Assembly: GCA_027886185.1 (NCBI GenBank)
Contig: WOAB01000188.1
Span: forward strand, 1,674,001 to 1,738,000
DNA length: 64,000 bases
Direction: 5' to 3'
DNA from: Rheum nobile
Taxonomy: Eukaryota; Streptophyta; Magnoliopsida; Caryophyllales; Polygonaceae
The notes under the pieces were generated by a model, which was given only the letters and a program-made list of their open reading frames with translations, ran no database searches and had not been told where the DNA came from. A program made the translations under genes and the position numbers. Below are positions 32,745 through 43,708 of the stretch, one piece after another (the first letter of the stretch is position 1; each line of letters starts with the position of its first letter).

Positions 32745-34100
32745 AATTCCCCCATGCTTAAACCTTGCTCATCCTCGAGTAAGCTAATGTAAACCTACTC
32801 CTCCAATCAAATTCCCAAGGTCTCGGGAAGCACATAAAAATCATCTCCACTAAGAATTGCACCTAAACACGAAACTCTAAGGCACCAACACAATAAACAC
32901 AATCACAACCTATAACCTCCAAGCTTAAAGGAAAGCAGAGTACTTCGTCCAAGCTTATCCCGAACATCATAGAGTGAATAAAAATCTAATCCTAATCTCC
33001 ATCTATCTTCTTATGCCTCCCGGAGTGACCTACCCGAATCCTCCTTATATCACCTCTTCTTATGTCACCACGCCAGGAAAAATGAGGAATCCTAATAATC
33101 ACTCTTCTTCTTTTCACTCGTTTTGCCAAGGCACCCTTTCGAGTTTTCACCAAGCCACTCATTTCATTTTTCAATAGATGGGCTCACATAAACTCACATC
33201 ACTCTTGACCAATTATTACTCCAGCCTAATGCTGGTCCAAGCCACCTGCTTATTACTTAAGCCGCCCTTTCGGGTTTTTGACTTATCTCAGGATTTCTAT
33301 TTTTGCCTTTTTTCAAATGTTTGGCTTTTTCATTTTCTTCATTTTTTTTCTTTTCTCATCAACGACTAGCAAGTATAGAACACTCCCCCATGCTTAAACA
33401 TTGCATTGTCCTCAATGTAATGAAAGACAAGAAAAAGATTGAAGCACAGGGAAGAGCAAAAAAATAACTCACAACCGTCGTTGAGTCGGCTTGGACACTG
33501 AAGTTGTTGTTGGCGGTAACTCAATAAAGCTCATGTCTCTGGTGTTGCGCGGGCGTCTTCAAACTCAAACTCCACCGTGCAACCAAATAGATCCACTGTA
33601 AGGTGTAGTGGTACATCAAAGAATCGGGGTTGCACGACCTTCAACGAACACATAATGGAGCCCAGATGTAAACGGGGTATGGGCTCTGGTGTTCCTCCTC
33701 CTCAGCTGTCAAATGTAGGGCCATCATCGGTGCCACATAAAAATTTGGGGTGAATGTCTCCTCCTTAGCAGCATGATGCACACCATCTTTCAATGTAAAA
33801 TCGGACAGTGAGGCCTTCGGTAGAACTTTTTTTTTTTGATTTTTTTTTCTAGGACAGGGGACTTACAGTGATTTTTCCGCGACCGGGGAAAAGCTTCTGG
33901 TGTAGAACACCGTCTTCGATTTTGGCTCCGGGTCTCCATCCTGCAGGTTAGTCTATGATGCAAAAACAAAAGCAACAGCAGAATAACACAAAAACAACTA
34001 AAAAGATGGAATGAAAAGACAAGGAAAGAACTACATACCTTGGGTTGCCTCCCGGACAGCGCCTTAGTTATTGTCGTGGCTCGACCTGGTACTCTTCCAC

Positions 34101-35413
34101 TCAACTCGGGTTGCTCATAGCAACTGAACTCCTAGGATCACGATCAGGGGAATGCCTCTTTGTATTCTCTATGTTGAGCTTTACTCCCATTCTCCTGCAC
34201 TTCATGGAGGGTGGACCGTTGTTCACATCAATGAGTGCACTTGCCATCTTTAGAAACGGCCTACCCAACATCTCAAAGGCTGCATGCTTATCCTGCCCTG
34301 TATTCAGCTTATAGAAATTTTCCTTTTGAATCCCAGTTTCCTTCTTATGCTTCCCCTTCGGCTTCTTCTTGATCATGCGCAACGCCTTTAAAAATTCCTT
34401 GCAGCGAGGGATGCTGTTTGCCAGTTTGAACAAAGGAACGTTTGCCTCGCAGTTACTGAAGGTTTCAAATAAATCCTTGTCGTTCTCCACCTTTCTGGTG
34501 TCCATCAGAGCCTCGGGAAAAGGTGCGGGAGGCTTCAATGAACTAAGTGGAGAAAAGTTGGTTCGCACATATGTGTCGTAGGCAGCGTCGAGAGGGTCTT
34601 GGGAACCAGGGGTTGTTCCGCGATCGCGGATATCCGTCCGCGGTCACGGAAAATCATCGAGCAGCCCCCCTTTAGTAGTGACTTTTCCGCGATCACGGAA
34701 ATCCATCCGCGGTCACGGAAATTCGTCCACGGTCGTGGAAATTCGCCGATTTTTTGCTCTTCTTCAGCAACACATTTGCGGTTGTTGCCCTCCTACTTGC
34801 GGTCGTGGCATTCTTCTTGTTCCCAGAAATAATCCTCTTCAGAGAGCACCTCCTGCGGTCTCGGGGTCTCTTCTGCAGACATCTCGCTGTATTCTGCACC
34901 CATCTCACTCATTTGTTCTTCCCTTTCAGCTAAGGGGGTGACATTTTGTTGCTCAATACTTTGTAGGGTCATTGAAAAGACATCCTCTCTCTGGTGCACT
35001 ATGGGTTGAGATAGCGCCGATGCCAGGGCCTCCATTCTGCTCATTGCTTGAGCCGTTTGCCCCATTTGATTCTCCAAGTTTTGGAACATGGACTTCATCT
35101 CTTGTTCTTGTTGGATTACGCTTTGCGTAAGAGATCGAAGTACCTCCTTAGTAGAAATGTGGGAACTTGGATCGGACACTGGTGGGCTATGCTCATAGGC
35201 TGGATAGTATTGATGTGGAGTACCCTGCTGATAGAACGATTGTGGCCCCGGGTAGAACTCCTGGTAGTCATGACCATATAGAGGGTACTGCTGGTTCCCA
35301 TAACTCGAATTGAGGGTGATCTCTTCACCCTGGAGTGTATGCGTAGGAGTATGAGTCATATCGCGGTTCTTGCCAGAATTGCGGAAATCTCTCCATCTTT
35401 GTATCAAAATCAA
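34101..35413 (-). pseudogene. F1 unit 2 gag tail and protease fragment
   Basis: Better preserved than unit 1. The first frame is open for 206 codons (35413-34793: Y/Q-rich tail, helix, acidic end). The second, in another frame, is open for 155 codons (34568-34101: linker plus the LGRPFLKMASALIDV protease tail). The frame change falls in the palindrome-rich stretch, which differs in length from unit 1. A frame upstream of 35413 extends toward the PBS. Confidence 0.7.
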
Positions 35414-35506
35414 AAAAAAAAATCAGTAGCACGGGTGTGGACCGTAAGATAGGTCCACACAAAAATTGGCACACAAACACACACAAAGAAAGAATCAAAA
35501 CTTGCC

Positions 35507-35524
35507 TTTCCGGCAACGGCGCCA
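35507..35524 (-). promoter_or_regulatory. Primer binding site, tRNA-Asp (F1 unit 2, two mismatches)
   Basis: Minus strand TGGCGCCGTTGCCGGAAA; the last 14 of the tRNA 3' nucleotides match and two of the inner four do not. Confidence 0.75.
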
Positions 35525-35527
35525 ATT

Positions 35528-36874
35528 TGATAGGAGGCTAAAGTCGTATCGCCTTATCAAAATATTCCTAAACAAACCTAACTCAGTAGAATAGGCAAGC
35601 AAGGGTCGAATCCCACAGGGATGAGTTATCTTTCTTTATGTCAGGTTGCATGCAATAGTAACAAAGGGGGTTTTGGTTGTTTGAATTGGTAAACAAGTAA
35701 ACAAAGGAAATAAAAGCAAAGGTTGTAATCAATTAGGGAAAAACAATTAGCCAAACAAATATCCACAATTCATTCAATTGATTGATCCTAGATTATCTCT
35801 ATTCCTTCCTATGATTATTCATGTCCCTATTCTAAAATAGTTACCAGTCCAACTAGTCCTGGCAACCCTTACTATCGAACGCACGAGAAACTATCAAGAT
35901 TTAGAACAATAGTAGCATGGAGCATAGGAAATAATCAGGATACATGCAACATCGATTTTTCACAGCATTTAACACATAATCAATTCTCTTTCATAATAAA
36001 CTAGTCCAAATAGTCCTAGAATATCATGGTTGCTACACAATATAAGGGATTTCAACTCGAAATATCCAAACCCTAGCAATAGACAATTACTAATATCAAC
36101 TAGGTGATCAATCTAGTCAAATCAATAAGAATCAATAGGAATATGCTCAAGAGAAAAGATATAATCCAAAGGAATAGGAAATAGAGTTATAACCTCACAA
36201 TCATATATCAAACGAAGGCTTCAATTGTCGGACTAAGCAAAGGGTGCTTAGTTCTTCATAGTCTTGAAACAATAAAACTCAAAGGGAAAATAAAACGTAG
36301 AACAAGAGATTCAAAAGTGGCTGCTAGGAAATTAGATTAAATAACCTAATACCAAAACCTAATGCTAAAAAGATAACAAGTTTAATCTTAAAAGGAAATA
36401 AACAAATGAAATCGGAATAAAAAAAAATAAAGAAAAGGGAAATAATATAAAGTGAACTTCGGACGAAATCCTCTGCGCGGCTGGCTGATGTTCATTTCCG
36501 CGATCGCGGAAAATACCATTTCTGGCTCTTTGTTGTCGATTAATCCGCGATTAACTCCATTGCTCGCCCGCGATCGCGGATTGATGCGCTCTTCTGGTCT
36601 CGCCTTCGTAGATGTCCGCGACAGCGGCCTTGGCCCTGCGATCGCGGTTTTGCCTCTGTAGCTCCACTTGGCTTCTTTCTCCAGCTCTTCCTTCGTCTTC
36701 TCAAGTGGTCTTCTCTCCATCTTCAATAAATCTTCATTTAGCTTCTCCAAACCACCATATCTGCACTTCTACTCTTCAACTCCAATCTCCATAATTGTGC
36801 TCTAAACATCTCCAAATAGGACCCAAAACACCGGTAACAACTCCTAGTTAAACCCTACAAAGTAGCGCTGATCA
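35528..36874 (-). repeat. F1 LTR 3 (5' LTR of the array, minus sense)
   Basis: 1347 bp, TGATAGGAGG...GCGCTGATCA, followed by the CCTAC target duplication. One of the paired palindromes near 36496 is deleted relative to LTR 1 and LTR 2. Confidence 0.85.
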
Positions 36875-36879
36875 CCTAC

Positions 36880-37690
36880 CCCCACAACGCCTACCATGGT
36901 TCGTTCATTTTTGGGGTTGGTTGGCTTCTATAGGCGGTTTGTGCGGGACATTAGCACAATTGTTGCCTCGTTGCATGAGCTCACGAAGAAGGGCGCCTCC
37001 ATCGAGTGGAATGACAAGCAAGAGGCGGCCTTCCGCACCCTCAAAGACAAGCTTTGTAACGCACCTCTACTCCAGTTGCCCGACTTCAACAAGATGTTTG
37101 AGGTTGAGTGTGATGCCTCCAATTTTGGCATCAACGGTGTCTTACTTCAAGAACGGCGGCCCATAGCATACTTCAGCGAGAAACTGTCCGACGCCACACT
37201 CAACTACCACACATATGACAAGGAGCTATACGCTCTCATTTGTGTGTTGAAGACGTGGAAGCACTACTTGTGGCCTAAGGAGTTTGTGATCCACACGAAC
37301 CATGAGGCCCTTGCTTACCTCAAGCACCAGTCTACCCTCGGTCGGCGCCATGCTCGATGGGTCGAGTTCATGGAGACATTCCCCTATGTCGTCATGCACA
37401 AGCAAGGTGAGGAGAATGTGGTCGATGACGCCCTTTCTCGCAGGTATGTGCTCTTGACTCAGTTAGATGCAAAGGTTTTAGGTTTTTCTTTAATTAAGGA
37501 CTTATATTTGCATGATGATTTCTTTAAGTCCATTTATGAGACTTGTGCATCACGGGGTGAGTTTGAGGGCTGTATTTTGGACAATGGTTACCTTTTTAGG
37601 GTTGGGAAACTGTGCATATCCCAATCCTCTATTAGGACCCTCCTTATCTAGGAAGCTCATGAGGGTCATGGCCATTTCGGCATAGCCAAA
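36880..37690 (+). pseudogene. G1 connection domain, RNase H and start of integrase zinc finger
   Basis: A frame open for 251 codons (36896-37651): FLGLVGFYRRFVRDIST, then RNase H with ECDASNFGINGVLLQ and LNYHTYDKELYAL. The usual HTDHEAL is HTNHEAL here (Asn codon at 37298-37300), so one catalytic Asp is lost. It ends with DDALSRR and, after a stop at about 37650, HEGHGHFG, the two His of the integrase HHCC finger. It is cut at target site CCAAA (37686-37690). Confidence 0.8.
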
Positions 37691-39135
37691 TGACAGCAGG
37701 TTTTAGTCGTATCACCTGATCAAAATAATCCTTAAAAACCTAACTAATGTAGTCTGGTAAGCAAGGGTCGAATCCCACAGAGAATCAAGTTATATATCCT
37801 GTTTGCACAATCATTCACCAATTGATAACAAAGACAAAGGGGGGGGGGGGTTTGATTGAATCTAACTAAGAAAACGATAAATAAAACATAGAAAGCTTGG
37901 TTAGACAAATATCCACATTTAGTTTAGTTGATTGATCATTAATTATTCCTAGTCCTCTATCCTTATAAATGTCCTAATCCCTGTTCTGAAGTAGTTACCA
38001 GTCCAACTAGTCCTGGTAACCCTAACTATTAAACAATCAAGAAACTATCAAGATAAATCTAACAGCAGCATTAAGTCCAGGAATAGATAGGCTCATGCAA
38101 TACTTAACAACTCGTCAGTACTCGACATGCAATCAATTCTCTTCACAATAAACACTCACAACTCGTTCTAGTAAATTGTGGTTGCTACTCTGAATTAGGT
38201 ATGAATAATATTAATCTCAACAAGTTGACCAAATTAGTAGAATTAGTACTATAGATAATACCAATCTCAACTAGTTTGTCACGCTAGGGAAACCAATATT
38301 AATAATACTAATCACAATAATTGATGAACTAGATCAACCAATAGAATTCAAAAACCTAATCCTGCAATATGAATAATATCAATAAAACTAGGTGATCAGG
38401 CTAGAGAAATCAATAGAACTCAATGGGATGAAGCACAAGAGAATCATAACATTCAAGGATAAAGAAACAAATAATCGCAATATCAAATTCAAACCAAGGC
38501 TTCAATTGTCTAGCCAAAAACAAAACAAAGAACTAAACTAAGAAAAGGAAAAAGATGAAGAAAGGTAGAACCCAACTTGGGGAACACCCAACTTAGGGAG
38601 TACCAAACTTACTAAACTAATGTTCTAAAGAAAGAATATATAGACTTAGCTAAACCTAATTTCCAAAAGATAGGAAATAAAATCTAAAAGGAAAAATAAC
38701 AATAACTGGAATAAAAGAAAAAGAAAAAAATAAAATAAATCTTCGGAAAACTTCGAACGCGCGCCTGATGCATATTTCCGCGACCGCGGAAGGATTTCCG
38801 CGATCGCGGAAAATTCAATCCTCCACATGCTTGCTCTCGAATTAGCCGCGACCAACTTTCGCGACCACCCACGCCCGCGGCCACACTTCCGCGATCGCGG
38901 CTCCATATTTCACGCCCGCAGTTTGCTTCCGTATACCCAGTTGGGTCTATTCTTCGTCTTCTTGGGTGGCTTCCTTCTCTCTTCATCATATCTTCATTTA
39001 AGCTTCTCCAAACCACCATATCTACACTTCTATTCCTCAACTATAATCTCCACAATAACGCTCTAAACATCTCCAAATGGTACCCAAAATACCTGTAACA
39101 ACTCCTAGTTAAACCCTACAAAGTAGCGCTGATCA
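37691..39135 (-). repeat. F2 LTR, complete copy
   Basis: 1445 bp, TGACAGCAGG...GCGCTGATCA. It contains a 12-13 G run at about 37838 where F1 has five G. Confidence 0.8.
38775..38905 (-). repeat. Quasi-palindrome cluster in F2 LTR
   Basis: TTTCCGCG-AC-CGCGGA and TTTCCGCG-AT-CGCGGAAA near 38775-38813, then CGCCCGCGGCC and CCGCG-AT-CGCGG near 38870-38902. About 230-360 bp from the right LTR edge, as in F1. The partial second LTR has the matching cluster at 41540-41690. Confidence 0.8.
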
Positions 39136-40075
39136 AACTCTCCCATGCTTAAACCTTACTCGTCCTCGAGTAAGCTAAAATACACCTACTCCTCTAATCA
39201 AATTCCCAAGGTCTCAGGAAGCATAGAAAAACCATCTCCACTAAGAATTGCACCTAACCATGAAACTCCAAGGCACCAAAACAATAAACTCAACACAACA
39301 ATACACATATCACAACACCAATCAAGCTAAGAGGAAAGCAGAATACTTCCCCCAAGCTTATCCTGAACACCATAGAGTGAATAACAATCTAATCCTAGCC
39401 TCCATCTATCTTCTTATGCCTCCCAGAGTGACCTACCCGAATCCTCCTTATATCACCTCTTCTTATGTCACCACGCCATGAAAAATGAGGAATCCTAATA
39501 ATCACTCTTCTTCTTTTCACTCATTTTGCCAAGGCGCCCTTTCGGGTTTTCACCAAGCCACTCATTTCATTTTTCAATAGATGGGCTCACATAAAACTCA
39601 CATCACTCTTGACCAATTATTACCCCAACCTAATGATAGTCCAAGCCACCTGCTTATTGCCTAAGCCGCCCTTTCGGGTTTTCGACTTATCCCAGGATTT
39701 CTATTTTTGCCTTTTTCGAATTTTTGGCTTTATCTTTTTCTTTTTTTTCTCCTCAAACGATTAGCAAGTATAGAACACTCCCCCATGCTTAAACATTGCA
39801 TTGTCCTCAATGTAATGAAAGACAAAAAAGAATGAAACACAGGGAAAAGCGAAAAGGTACTCACAACCGTCGCCGAGTTGGCTTGGACTTGAAAGTTGTT
39901 GCTAGCGGTAAATCAATATAAGCACAGGTCTCTGGTGTTGCGCTGGTCTTCAAACTCAAACTCTACCGTGCAACCAATTAAATCCACTGTAAGGTGTAGT
40001 GGTACATCAAAGAAACGGGTTGCACGGCCTTCAATGAACACATAATGGAGCTCAGATATAATCGTGGTGTGGGAA
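39136..40075 (-). other. F2 internal region, 3' part
   Basis: Polypurine tract at 39136-39150 (minus AAGCATGGGAGAGTT). A second tract plus the CATTG/CAATG hairpin lies at about 39775-39825, some 640 bp away as in F1. The region aligns by eye with F1 internal 28585-29520 and then breaks off at about 40075. Non-coding. Confidence 0.65.
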
Positions 40076-41529
40076 AAACACGAAAAAGGAGCAGAAACAC
40101 AGCAAAAGATAACAACAACGAAACGAACAAAGAGGATCAAATCAACCCCACCAAGTCTCACGTAGGTCACTAATCTGGCAATGCCGTGAGGGCGGAGGGC
40201 TAGGCTGACTCAGCGTGGACTAAACCAACACTACACCACACTAACCTCACAACAATGGATACCCAAAATCCGTGATTACGCAAGAAAGCAATCTAGCATG
40301 CAATTCCTAGAAATCACAGTGAAAGAATACGGGGAGGTGGGCACAATGGACTTGTGTCAAAAGTGAATCGGCTTCGCCGCGGAGATCGCCTTAGGCTTGT
40401 ATTTTTCTAAGCGGTTGGCTTTTTTTTCTTTTTTTTTTAAACAAATAAACCGATGCCTTTTTTGTTTAATTGACACAAGCTATGATTTAGACCAAAAGAA
40501 GATGCAAACACGTTTTTTTTTTTTTATTATATGAAGGCCATGAGCATCAATGTGACAAATAGACAAGATAGAAGAAATTGACGATGAAAACTAGGAAGAG
40601 ACAAGCAAGAAAATTACGAGCAATAAACAAAGATTATTAGCAAGCCAAATATGCAATTTCAGTATGATTTTATGCAGGTGAAGTCCACGAAATGGTTTTG
40701 GTGTCTCACGGCTATACCACTCCAATTTTTTTTTGGAAATTTTGTAGGGTCTCTCGGTATTTGAATGAAGGCACATACAGCCAACACACAATCCTAGGTT
40801 ATGGATAGTGGGCGGTAACCCACAACAACAACAACAAGTACTCGGTTGAACACACAATTGATAGTAATGCCGACAAGCCACACAGATTTAATGGCGGAAG
40901 CAAAGGAGAAAAATTCTGAATTGATGCGTGAGACAAAGTAAGGAAGACAAGACCAACCTTTGTACCGCCTGGAAGCTGATATCAATTGATACGCTTCGGA
41001 CTCCCAAAGTGTGTTTCTGGGGGATCTAGGCACAAGGCTGGCGAGAGACGAGTTCGACGGGGCTGCGGAAAGACCAACGCAAGGCTGCGAAGGGCCAAGG
41101 CGTGGCCTTGGACGCGTGCGGTGTGAAGGAAAATGCCTTGGCTAGCTGCCGAGACGGGCCAAGGTGTGACCGAGAACAAGCGGCAGTACACGAGCGGTGG
41201 CGGTGGTGGCTAAGGCCGACGACGGCGGAAATCAGGAGGCGGCGATGAAGAGATTAAAGGCAGGAGCAAAGCTCTTAACGACAACCTCTTAATCAAATCA
41301 ACGTGTCTTGCATTAGGTTAGTTTTGGCCTTATGAAGGCAATTACAAGCAAAGAGGCCGATGGGCCTAAGGCCCATGGATCGGCCTTCCCGAAATAGAAA
41401 CTTTCCTAATGCGGTAACATCCAAATATAGTATGTGCTAAAAATAGAAACTTTCCAATCTTAGAAACATTCTAAGATTGGAAGGATTTTCCAATCTTAGA
41501 AACATTCTAAAAATAGAAACTTTCCAACA
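40076..41529 (-). mobile_element. Partial LTR element inside F2
   Basis: Minus sense: LTR 41529-40987 (TGTTGGAAAG...GCGTATCA, 543 bp), a PBS-like TTGATATCAGC just after it, then about 900 bp of non-coding 5' internal sequence to 40076. No second LTR is seen. Its arrival went with loss of the F2 PBS end. The LTR starts with a perfect 31-nt hairpin (41452-41482). Confidence 0.5.
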
Positions 41530-41893
41530 GCCCTCCGCCCTCGCGGAAGGATTTTCCGCGGTCGCGGAAAATTCAATCCTCCACGTTCTTGCTCTCGAAT
41601 TAGCCGCGACCAACTTCCGCGACCACCCGCGCCCGCGGCCACACTTCCGCGATCGCGGCTCCATATTCCGCACCCGCGGTTTGCTTCCGTAGACCCAGTT
41701 GGGTCTATTCTTCGTCTTCTTGGGTGGCTTCCTTCTCTTTTCAATATATCTTCATTTAAGCTTCTCCAAACCACCATATCTACACTTCTATTCCTCAACT
41801 CCAATCTCCACAATAACGTTCTAAACATCTCCAAATGGTATCCAAAACACCTGTAACAACTCCTAGTTAAACCCTACAAAGTAGCGTTGATCA
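41530..41893 (-). repeat. F2 second LTR, truncated
   Basis: Matches the last ~360 bp of the F2 LTR, including the palindromes, and ends GTTGATCA at the CCAAA target duplication. Confidence 0.75.
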
Positions 41894-42919
41894 CCAAAAC
41901 CTTAGCTGCCCTCAAGGAGCACTTTTATTGGCCACACATGACCTGCCAAGTCACTAGGTTTTGTAATGCTTGTATGACATGCCATAGAGCCAAATCTCGG
42001 TCGAGTCCCTCATTGTACACTCCTTTACCCGTGCCATCGACCCCTATTTTATAATGGGGTTGTCGATGTCTAAGAAGGGGAGGGATTCTATTTTTGTGGT
42101 TGTAGACCGGTTCTCTAAGATGGCTCACTTTATTCCTTGTAGGATGACCAATAATGCTTCGGACATAGCAAACTTATTTTTTGAGCATGTGGTGCGATTA
42201 CATGGGATTCCACGTAGTATTGTGAGTGATTGGGATGTGAAATTTGTGAGTTATTTTTGGAGAACATTGTGTGGTAAGCTAGGCAACAAACTCCTATTTT
42301 TCACCAGCTACCACCCATAAACCGATGGCCAAACAAAGGTGATCAACCGAACCCTGGGCACCTTGCTTAGAGCCATGCTTAGGGCCAACCTGTGTTGTTG
42401 GGAGGACTTACTTTCTTGTGTTAAGTTCTCTTATAACAAGTCCGTGCATTCAATGACGAAGATTACTCCTTTTGAGGTCGTCTATGGCCGGAACCCGCTC
42501 ACGCCGCTGGACCTGACGCCGCACCCGCTTCGCACCGGCGACAACCTCAAAGGCCCCAACCGTGCCGCGTTCATCCAGGAGTTGCATGCTAGGACCAAGG
42601 AGCAGCTACAACGTCGAGCCCACCAGTACGAGTACAAGGCCAAAAAGGGCCGGCGCCGTGTCACGTTCGCGTCTGGCGACCTTCTGTGGGTGCATATGCG
42701 CAACGAACGCTTCCCTACCAAGCGTCGCAGCAAGCTCGATCCCTGCGGCGATGGTCCTTTCCGGGTGCTCAAATCCTTCGGCCCTAATGCCTATCCGTTG
42801 GAGTTGCCCGATGACTATGGTGTCCATGCTACCTTCAATATGGCTGACTTGTCCCCCTATGTGCCCCCGGACGTTGACATTGACGAATCGGGGATGATTC
42901 GAGGCCAAGAAGGGGAGAG
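41894..42919 (+). pseudogene. G1 integrase
   Basis: CNACMTCHRAKS completes the HHCC finger. After a frameshift near 42040 the core frame (42054-42962) reads IFVVVDRFSKMAHFIPC and IVSDWDVKFVSYF, then a TAA at 42318-42320. It continues DGQTKVINRTLGTLL: the codon at 42336-42338 is AAG (Lys) where the catalytic Glu belongs, and the first core Asp is not recognisable. A C-terminal GDLLWVHMRNERFPTK/GPFRVL module and NMADLSPYVP follow. The frame runs on into the 3' LTR. Confidence 0.8.
42910..42919 (+). promoter_or_regulatory. G1 polypurine tract
   Basis: AAGGGGAGAG-type purine run directly before the 3' LTR start TGATACAACC. Confidence 0.6.
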
Positions 42920-43708
42920 TGATACAACCCCGGCCTTGACATTGACGGAGGCCCAAGAATAGGACATGATGAGTGTCCGGTCCGAAGGCCCCATCACTAG
43001 AGCGCGCGCCAGAGCTATCGCCCAAGCCACTCAAAGTATTGCGACCAAAGGCTTCGCTTGCAACGGCTCCACTACTTCATTAGCGCCCAAGGCCATGTCC
43101 TTCACCGCCATCGAAGGCCCTACGGCCCCCACCACAGCACCATGACTTCGGTAGTGGCGGCACTCCCTCGGCTCCCTTAACGTCGTGCTTATCTTTGGCA
43201 TAGTTTCTTATTTTGAGGTTATTTTATGCTACATTTGTGTTTTTGGAAACTTTCTAGTTTTAGCATGTAGATAGATTAGCACCTTCTATTTTTAGCAAAT
43301 ATCTACTTTTGGCGTGTGCGTCTCCTATGCTTAGGAGCGCCGGCCCATTAGGTTAATCTCGGCCCATGGCCGAAGTTGCTTGGCTTTATAAGTCTTGCCT
43401 TATGTAAAATATTTTTCATGTTGAATTTATTGCGTGAGCATTTCGTTAAGTTGAACTCCGACCTTGAGCCTTTCGACGTCATAATTCCGATTGATCCCCG
43501 TCATGGGTCACCACAAACAAACTCTGATTACTTCTAGCCATCGAACCCACACGTCCTTACTCGATCTCCATTGAGCTCAAGAGTGCCGACAGCCTTTGCA
43601 TGCGCGAAGTTTGTCATCTATCCCGGTTACGCGTCGAAGATATTTCCAAGACCCGCTTCCTACCACGATTCGGCAACAACTCGTAGACGAGGCTTTGTTT
43701 ATGCATCA
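42920..43708 (+). repeat. 3' LTR of G1
   Basis: 789 bp, TGATACAACCCCGG...TTATGCATCA, followed by TAAAT. The start codes for the end of the polyprotein. Confidence 0.75.

Larger units (their letters stand above)
32745..35527 (-). mobile_element. F1 internal region, unit 2
   Basis: 2783 bp, closely similar along its whole length to unit 1 (28585-31372), with scattered substitutions and small indels. It keeps the polypurine tract (32745-32760), the hairpin tract, the GGCAACCC motif and the palindromes. Confidence 0.85.
27288..36874 (-). mobile_element. Tandem array F1: LTR-internal-LTR-internal-LTR, non-autonomous Athila-like
   Basis: Three LTRs (27288-28584, 31373-32744, 35528-36874) alternate with two internal regions (28585-31372, 32745-35527) in one orientation. 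Only the outer ends carry the target duplication CCTAC (27283-27287 and 36875-36879). Each internal region has a tRNA-Asp PBS at its right and a polypurine tract at its left. It encodes only a gag tail and protease fragment, with no RT, RNase H, integrase or Athila ORF. It must have relied on enzymes from a related element. Confidence 0.88.
37691..41893 (-). mobile_element. Element F2, Athila-like, rearranged, in the G1 integrase
   Basis: Left edge TGACAGCAGG, right edge GTTGATCA, flanked by CCAAA at 37686-37690 and 41894-41898. Left LTR 37691-39135, internal 39136-40075, then a foreign segment 40076-41529, then only the right part of a second LTR (41530-41893). The LTR shares its AGTCGTATC and CCCTACAAAGTAGCGCTGATCA-like ends with F1. 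PBS, gag and half the 5' LTR were lost with the foreign segment. Confidence 0.8.
23640..43708 (+). mobile_element. Gypsy element G1 with two nested insertions
   Basis: 5' LTR 23640-24269, gag, zinc knuckle, protease, RT, RNase H, integrase, 3' LTR 42920-43708. Removing the insertions at 27288-36874 and 37691-41893, with one target duplication each, leaves about 6.27 kb. The flanks are AAAAT (23635-23639) and TAAAT (43709-43713), a target duplication with one change; the paralogous site at about 20930-20945 has TTAAAT once. Every domain carries stops or frameshifts, so the element is inactive. Confidence 0.85.
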
